DNA of 64,000 bases, from NCBI GenBank assembly GCA_964472525.1, contig CAYYLL010000002.1, forward strand, positions 62,001 to 126,000, in the 5' to 3' direction. Positions 60,997 to 64,000 of this stretch are shown here, piece by piece. The DNA is from SZUA-37 sp964472525 (GTDB lineage: Bacteria > Pseudomonadota > Gammaproteobacteria > UBA6429 > Thiohalophilaceae). Position numbers and translations under genes: made by a program. The stretch's first letter is position 1, and each line of letters opens with the position of its first letter. The notes under the pieces are model-generated. The model was not told the origin of the DNA and searched no databases. It saw nothing but the letters and a program-made list of their open reading frames with translations.

Positions 60997-62571
60997 ATGC
61001 GTGATCAACTTTTACAACTTTTAACTTATGCGCGAGGCATGTGGCGTTATCGCTGGTATGGCCTGATTTTAACCTGGTGTGTTTCAATTATTGGTTGGGC
61101 CGTTGTTTATTCCATTCCAGACAAGTATGAAGCGTCGGCTCGAGTACAAATTGAACGCCAATCTGCTCTTGACCCTTTGTTAAAGGGGCTAGCGGTTGAT
61201 ACCGATATGTTGTCAAAAGTAGCCTTAATGACTCGTATCATCATGGGGCGCAAAAATCTTGAGAGCATTATTGATAATACTGATTTGAAGAATTATGTTA
61301 AGAACTCTGCCTCAAAGCAGGCGCTTATTAATAGCTTAAGAATGAATATTCAGATTGGTTTACCAAAAAAACGAGATGATACTTTATTTACATTTAAGTA
61401 CGGCCATGAGGAAGCCTATATAGCGAAGCAAGTGATTGCGAATGTTTTAACGACGTTGGTGAATGGTGCGGTGCTAGACAGCTTAACGGACAAGAGAAGT
61501 GCACAAAAATTTATACTTGAGCAAATTGAGCAACAGGAAGTTCGGCTCACCGTTGCCGAAGAAAAATTGGCTCAATTTAAAAAGCGTAATGTGGGAATGA
61601 TGCCGAGTGATGGATTAGGTTATTATACACGCTTACAAACAGCCTATGATGCAAGAGATAAACTTCGAAGTGAATTACGTATTGCAAACAATAAATATGC
61701 CTTACTGGATAAACAATTAAAAGGTGAGGCACCTGCTTTTGCGGGTGACAGCAATATTGATAAGCAGATACGTAAACATACTGCCGCATTGGATGAATTA
61801 CTTTTGAAATACACAGATCAATATCCTGATGTGATCGCAAAGCGTGAAATAATTGCACAATTACAAAAGAAGAAAGCGAAAGAAGCAACGGAAAGGTTAA
61901 CGAATCCAGCGAGTCTCGATATACAAAAAAGTGATTTATCATTAAACCCTGTATATCAGGATACTAAAATAGCACTAAGTGCCGCAGCCGTTGAAGTTAA
62001 AACGATTCAGTCCAAGCTTAGCGAGCAGAATAGTAAAATAAAAAAATATGAAGCATTAGTGGATACTATTCCAGAAGTTGAAGCTCAACTTGCCCGCTTA
62101 AATCGTGACTACTCTGTGATTAAAAAACAATATGAAGCACTGCTAGGTCGCTTGGAGTCGGCCAAGTTATCGGCAGAGGCTGACAAAGGCCGTGATAATG
62201 TCAAGTTTAAAATTATTGATCCTCCTTTTGTTCCACTTGCACCTGCGAGTCCCCTGCGGACATTACTTATGTTTGCCGTGCTATTTGCAGGTATTGCGAG
62301 TGGACTAGGACTTATGTTTTTACTCTATATGTTAAGGCCTGTTTTTATTACAACACAGGAATTAAATACGACACTAGGCTTACCTGTTTTGGGCTCGGTC
62401 AAGATTCGTTGGTCGGATGCACAAAAAGAAAAATTAAAGTTTGAGTTAACTAAGTTCTTAGCTGCGGCATTTTGTTTAATTATTATTTTTGGTGTGGCAC
62501 TTATTTTCAAAGATAGCGGTAGTTATTATATACAGGAAGTGTTATCAGGTCAGTCGGGTGATTTGTCATGA
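60997..62571 (+). CDS. XrtA-associated polysaccharide chain-length determinant (Wzz/GNVR type)
   Basis: The 524-residue inner-membrane protein has a first helix (about 21-40), a large coiled-coil periplasmic region (about 60-410; LARLNRDYSVIKKQYEALLG is the GNVR-like motif region), a second helix (about 425-450) and a third near the C-terminus. It controls chain length of the exported polysaccharide with the tyrosine kinase. Its stop overlaps the kinase start by 4 bp. Confidence 0.92.
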   Translation: MRDQLLQLLTYARGMWRYRWYGLILTWCVSIIGWAVVYSIPDKYEASARVQIERQSALDPLLKGLAVDTDMLSKVALMTRIIMGRKNLESIIDNTDLKNYVKNSASKQALINSLRMNIQIGLPKKRDDTLFTFKYGHEEAYIAKQVIANVLTTLVNGAVLDSLTDKRSAQKFILEQIEQQEVRLTVAEEKLAQFKKRNVGMMPSDGLGYYTRLQTAYDARDKLRSELRIANNKYALLDKQLKGEAPAFAGDSNIDKQIRKHTAALDELLLKYTDQYPDVIAKREIIAQLQKKKAKEATERLTNPASLDIQKSDLSLNPVYQDTKIALSAAAVEVKTIQSKLSEQNSKIKKYEALVDTIPEVEAQLARLNRDYSVIKKQYEALLGRLESAKLSAEADKGRDNVKFKIIDPPFVPLAPASPLRTLLMFAVLFAGIASGLGLMFLLYMLRPVFITTQELNTTLGLPVLGSVKIRWSDAQKEKLKFELTKFLAAAFCLIIIFGVALIFKDSGSYYIQEVLSGQSGDLS

Positions 62572-63425
62572 GTATTATTGATAAGGCAATGAAGAAGTTG
62601 CAAGATAATAAATCGACTTCAGTTGCTAAACGCATTACGCCTCAAATTAAGACTACTAAATATAAAGCAAAAATTGCGAATTCGCGGAGTAACGAATGTA
62701 AATTACACCTCGATCGGGAACAATTAATCAGTGCTGGTTTGAGTATATCTTCGGCTGATGGCAGTTTAACGGTTGATAACGCTTTTCGACGAATTAAACG
62801 CCCAATATTAGCGAATGCCTTTGGCAAAGAATCTGCACTGGTTGAAAATGGTAATATTGTGATGGTTTGTAGCTCCCTGTCGGGTGAAGGTAAAACTTTT
62901 AATGCGATTAATCTTTCTATGAGTATTGCGATTGAGCTGGATAAGACCGTATTACTTGTTGATGCGGATTTACCAAAGCGTAACACTACCAGTTTATTTA
63001 GTTTGGAAGGCGAGGCAGGCTTAACGGATGTGCTAGTGGGTGAAAAGAATTTAGCCGATGTGATTGTTAGTACGGACTTACCCGATTTTAAGATTATTCC
63101 AGCCGGTTCCAAGCACCACCATGGTACTGAATTATTAGCCAGTGACAAAATGTTTAATTTAATAACAGAACTTGCCAGTCGTTATCAGGATCGTATCATT
63201 ATTTTTGATACACCACCACTGTTGATTACCTCAGAGGCACAAGTGTTGGCGGGGCTTGCAGGACAAGTTGTTTTAGTTATTGAGGCCGACCGTACTTTAA
63301 AACATGACGTTGAAGATGCGGTAGCGATGCTTGATAGTTCCAAGCCAATAGGTCTAGTTTTAAATAAGACTCAAACGAGTTCAGGGTCAGACTATTATGG
63401 TGATTCAGCATATGGAGCATATTGA
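62568..63425 (+). CDS. XrtA-associated tyrosine-protein autokinase (CpsD/CapB type)
   Basis: The 285-residue cytoplasmic kinase has the family start MSIIDKAMKKLQ, Walker A SLSGEGKTF, Walker A' LLVDADLPKR and Walker B IIIFDTPPLL. A C-terminal tyrosine cluster (SDYYGDSAYGAY) is the autophosphorylation site. It partners with the chain-length protein just upstream. The next gene starts inside its 3' end. Confidence 0.93.
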   Translation: MSIIDKAMKKLQDNKSTSVAKRITPQIKTTKYKAKIANSRSNECKLHLDREQLISAGLSISSADGSLTVDNAFRRIKRPILANAFGKESALVENGNIVMVCSSLSGEGKTFNAINLSMSIAIELDKTVLLVDADLPKRNTTSLFSLEGEAGLTDVLVGEKNLADVIVSTDLPDFKIIPAGSKHHHGTELLASDKMFNLITELASRYQDRIIIFDTPPLLITSEAQVLAGLAGQVVLVIEADRTLKHDVEDAVAMLDSSKPIGLVLNKTQTSSGSDYYGDSAYGAY

Positions 63426-64000
63426 ATCTCAGCCCGTTAAATTTTATTTTCGTACAGGTTCCTTGTTGTTTGGTTTGTTACTGGTGCATACTTCTTTTGC
63501 TGGTGAAGTAAGTTTTATACCTTCGGTTATGTTAAAAGAATCCTATAGTGACAATATTTTATTGTCACCTAAAGGCCAAGAACAAAGTGACCTAGTTTCT
63601 GAAATCTCACCGGCTTTTCAGTTACAATCGAAAAGTTCTCATTTTACTGCGAATATAGATTATACATTACAGAACCTTTTTTATTCAAAAGACAGTAATA
63701 GGAATGAGACTTACAATCAATTGGCTGCAAACAGTAATGCAGAGTTAATGGATGATTATTTGTTTTTTGATGCAAATGTATACCACACTCAACAAATTGT
63801 GAATGCTAATCAACCAGTCAGCAATAACAATATTGCAGTAACCAGTAATCGGACTAATGTGAGTAGTTATAGTCTCTCGCCTTACTTTAAACATTCATTT
63901 CGTGGTGTTTTAGATGCATCATTACGTTATTCTTACTCCAATGTTGACTATCGACGTGGTGGTTTAATTGATTCTGCACAATCCTCTTTTAATTTTCAAT
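63412..64000 (+). CDS. outer-membrane beta-barrel protein of the XrtA locus (partial, cut by window end)
   Basis: The frame opens at ATG 63412 (or 63397) and stays open to the window end, about 196 codons. It begins with a signal peptide (core LLFGLLLVHTSFA) followed by alternating aromatic/polar strands typical of a beta-barrel, e.g. VMLKESYSDNILLSP and SSYSLSPYFKHSF. Position after the tyrosine kinase fits the conserved outer-membrane protein of exosortase loci. It overlaps the kinase by 14 bp. The 3' end is missing. Confidence 0.78.
   Translation, partial: MEHIESQPVKFYFRTGSLLFGLLLVHTSFAGEVSFIPSVMLKESYSDNILLSPKGQEQSDLVSEISPAFQLQSKSSHFTANIDYTLQNLFYSKDSNRNETYNQLAANSNAELMDDYLFFDANVYHTQQIVNANQPVSNNNIAVTSNRTNVSSYSLSPYFKHSFRGVLDASLRYSYSNVDYRRGGLIDSAQSSFNFQ

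Overview
The window is a chromosomal segment from a flagellated, moderately AT-rich gammaproteobacterium. The evidence is gene content and order: a polar-type fliL-to-cheW flagellar/chemotaxis cluster with FlhF, FlhG, CheZ, a second stator pair (MotC/MotD) and ParA/ParP; a PrmB, MltF, RimO, TadA, RecR and Orn set typical of the class; and an XrtA exosortase/EPS locus found mostly in environmental Beta- and Gammaproteobacteria. A small lipoprotein resembling SoxXA-binding proteins hints at sulfur oxidation. I cannot assign a genus from sequence alone.

Layout. 1-300: assembly gap, then a 63-bp tandem repeat and a terminator. 303-7603: housekeeping genes (SoxK-like lipoprotein, guaB-guaA, tadA, mltF, rimO). 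7.6-10.15 kb: a two-gene unit pairing a soluble Ser/Thr kinase with a membrane c-haem DUF3365-HAMP receptor that has no output domain, preceded by a dense set of inverted repeats. 10.2-10.5 kb: tRNA-Ser(GGA) followed by a hairpin cassette ending in a copy of the tRNA 3' end. 10.5-15.9 kb: a leftward signalling operon (REC-EAL, periplasmic binding protein, large hybrid histidine kinase). 16.1-19 kb: SRP RNA and dnaX-ybaB-recR. 19-22.5 kb: an HDOD regulator divergent from motAB, with sigma28-like promoters facing both ways. 22.5-25.7 kb: leftward M48 protease, cytochrome c and rsgA, then orn.

25.8-47.7 kb is the flagellar/chemotaxis block. It opens with a FleQ-like dyad and a sigma54 promoter before fliLMNOPQR-flhBA-flhF-flhG-fliA. 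A sigma28 promoter then drives cheY-cheZ-cheA-cheB-motC-motD-parA-parP. cheW has its own sigma54-like site and is followed by a small protein and a DUF2802 protein. fliK and an FlhB-tail paralogue converge on this end. The inferred hierarchy is FleQ/sigma54 for the export apparatus and FliA, then FliA for chemotaxis, stators and possibly the HDOD protein and a GYF-pentapeptide protein. fliL and fliN carry simple-sequence repeats, including an 11-G run in fliL.

47.8-58.3 kb is mixed: a GYF-pentapeptide membrane protein, mogA-prmB-small ORF, a GGDEF/EAL protein, aroC, an MFS transporter, a malate:quinone oxidoreductase-family gene behind an FNR-type box, a 2OG-Fe(II) oxygenase and a receiver-only response regulator. 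58.5-64 kb is the start of the XrtA locus: exosortase with EpsI domain, export lipoprotein, chain-length protein, tyrosine autokinase and an outer-membrane beta-barrel protein cut by the window edge.
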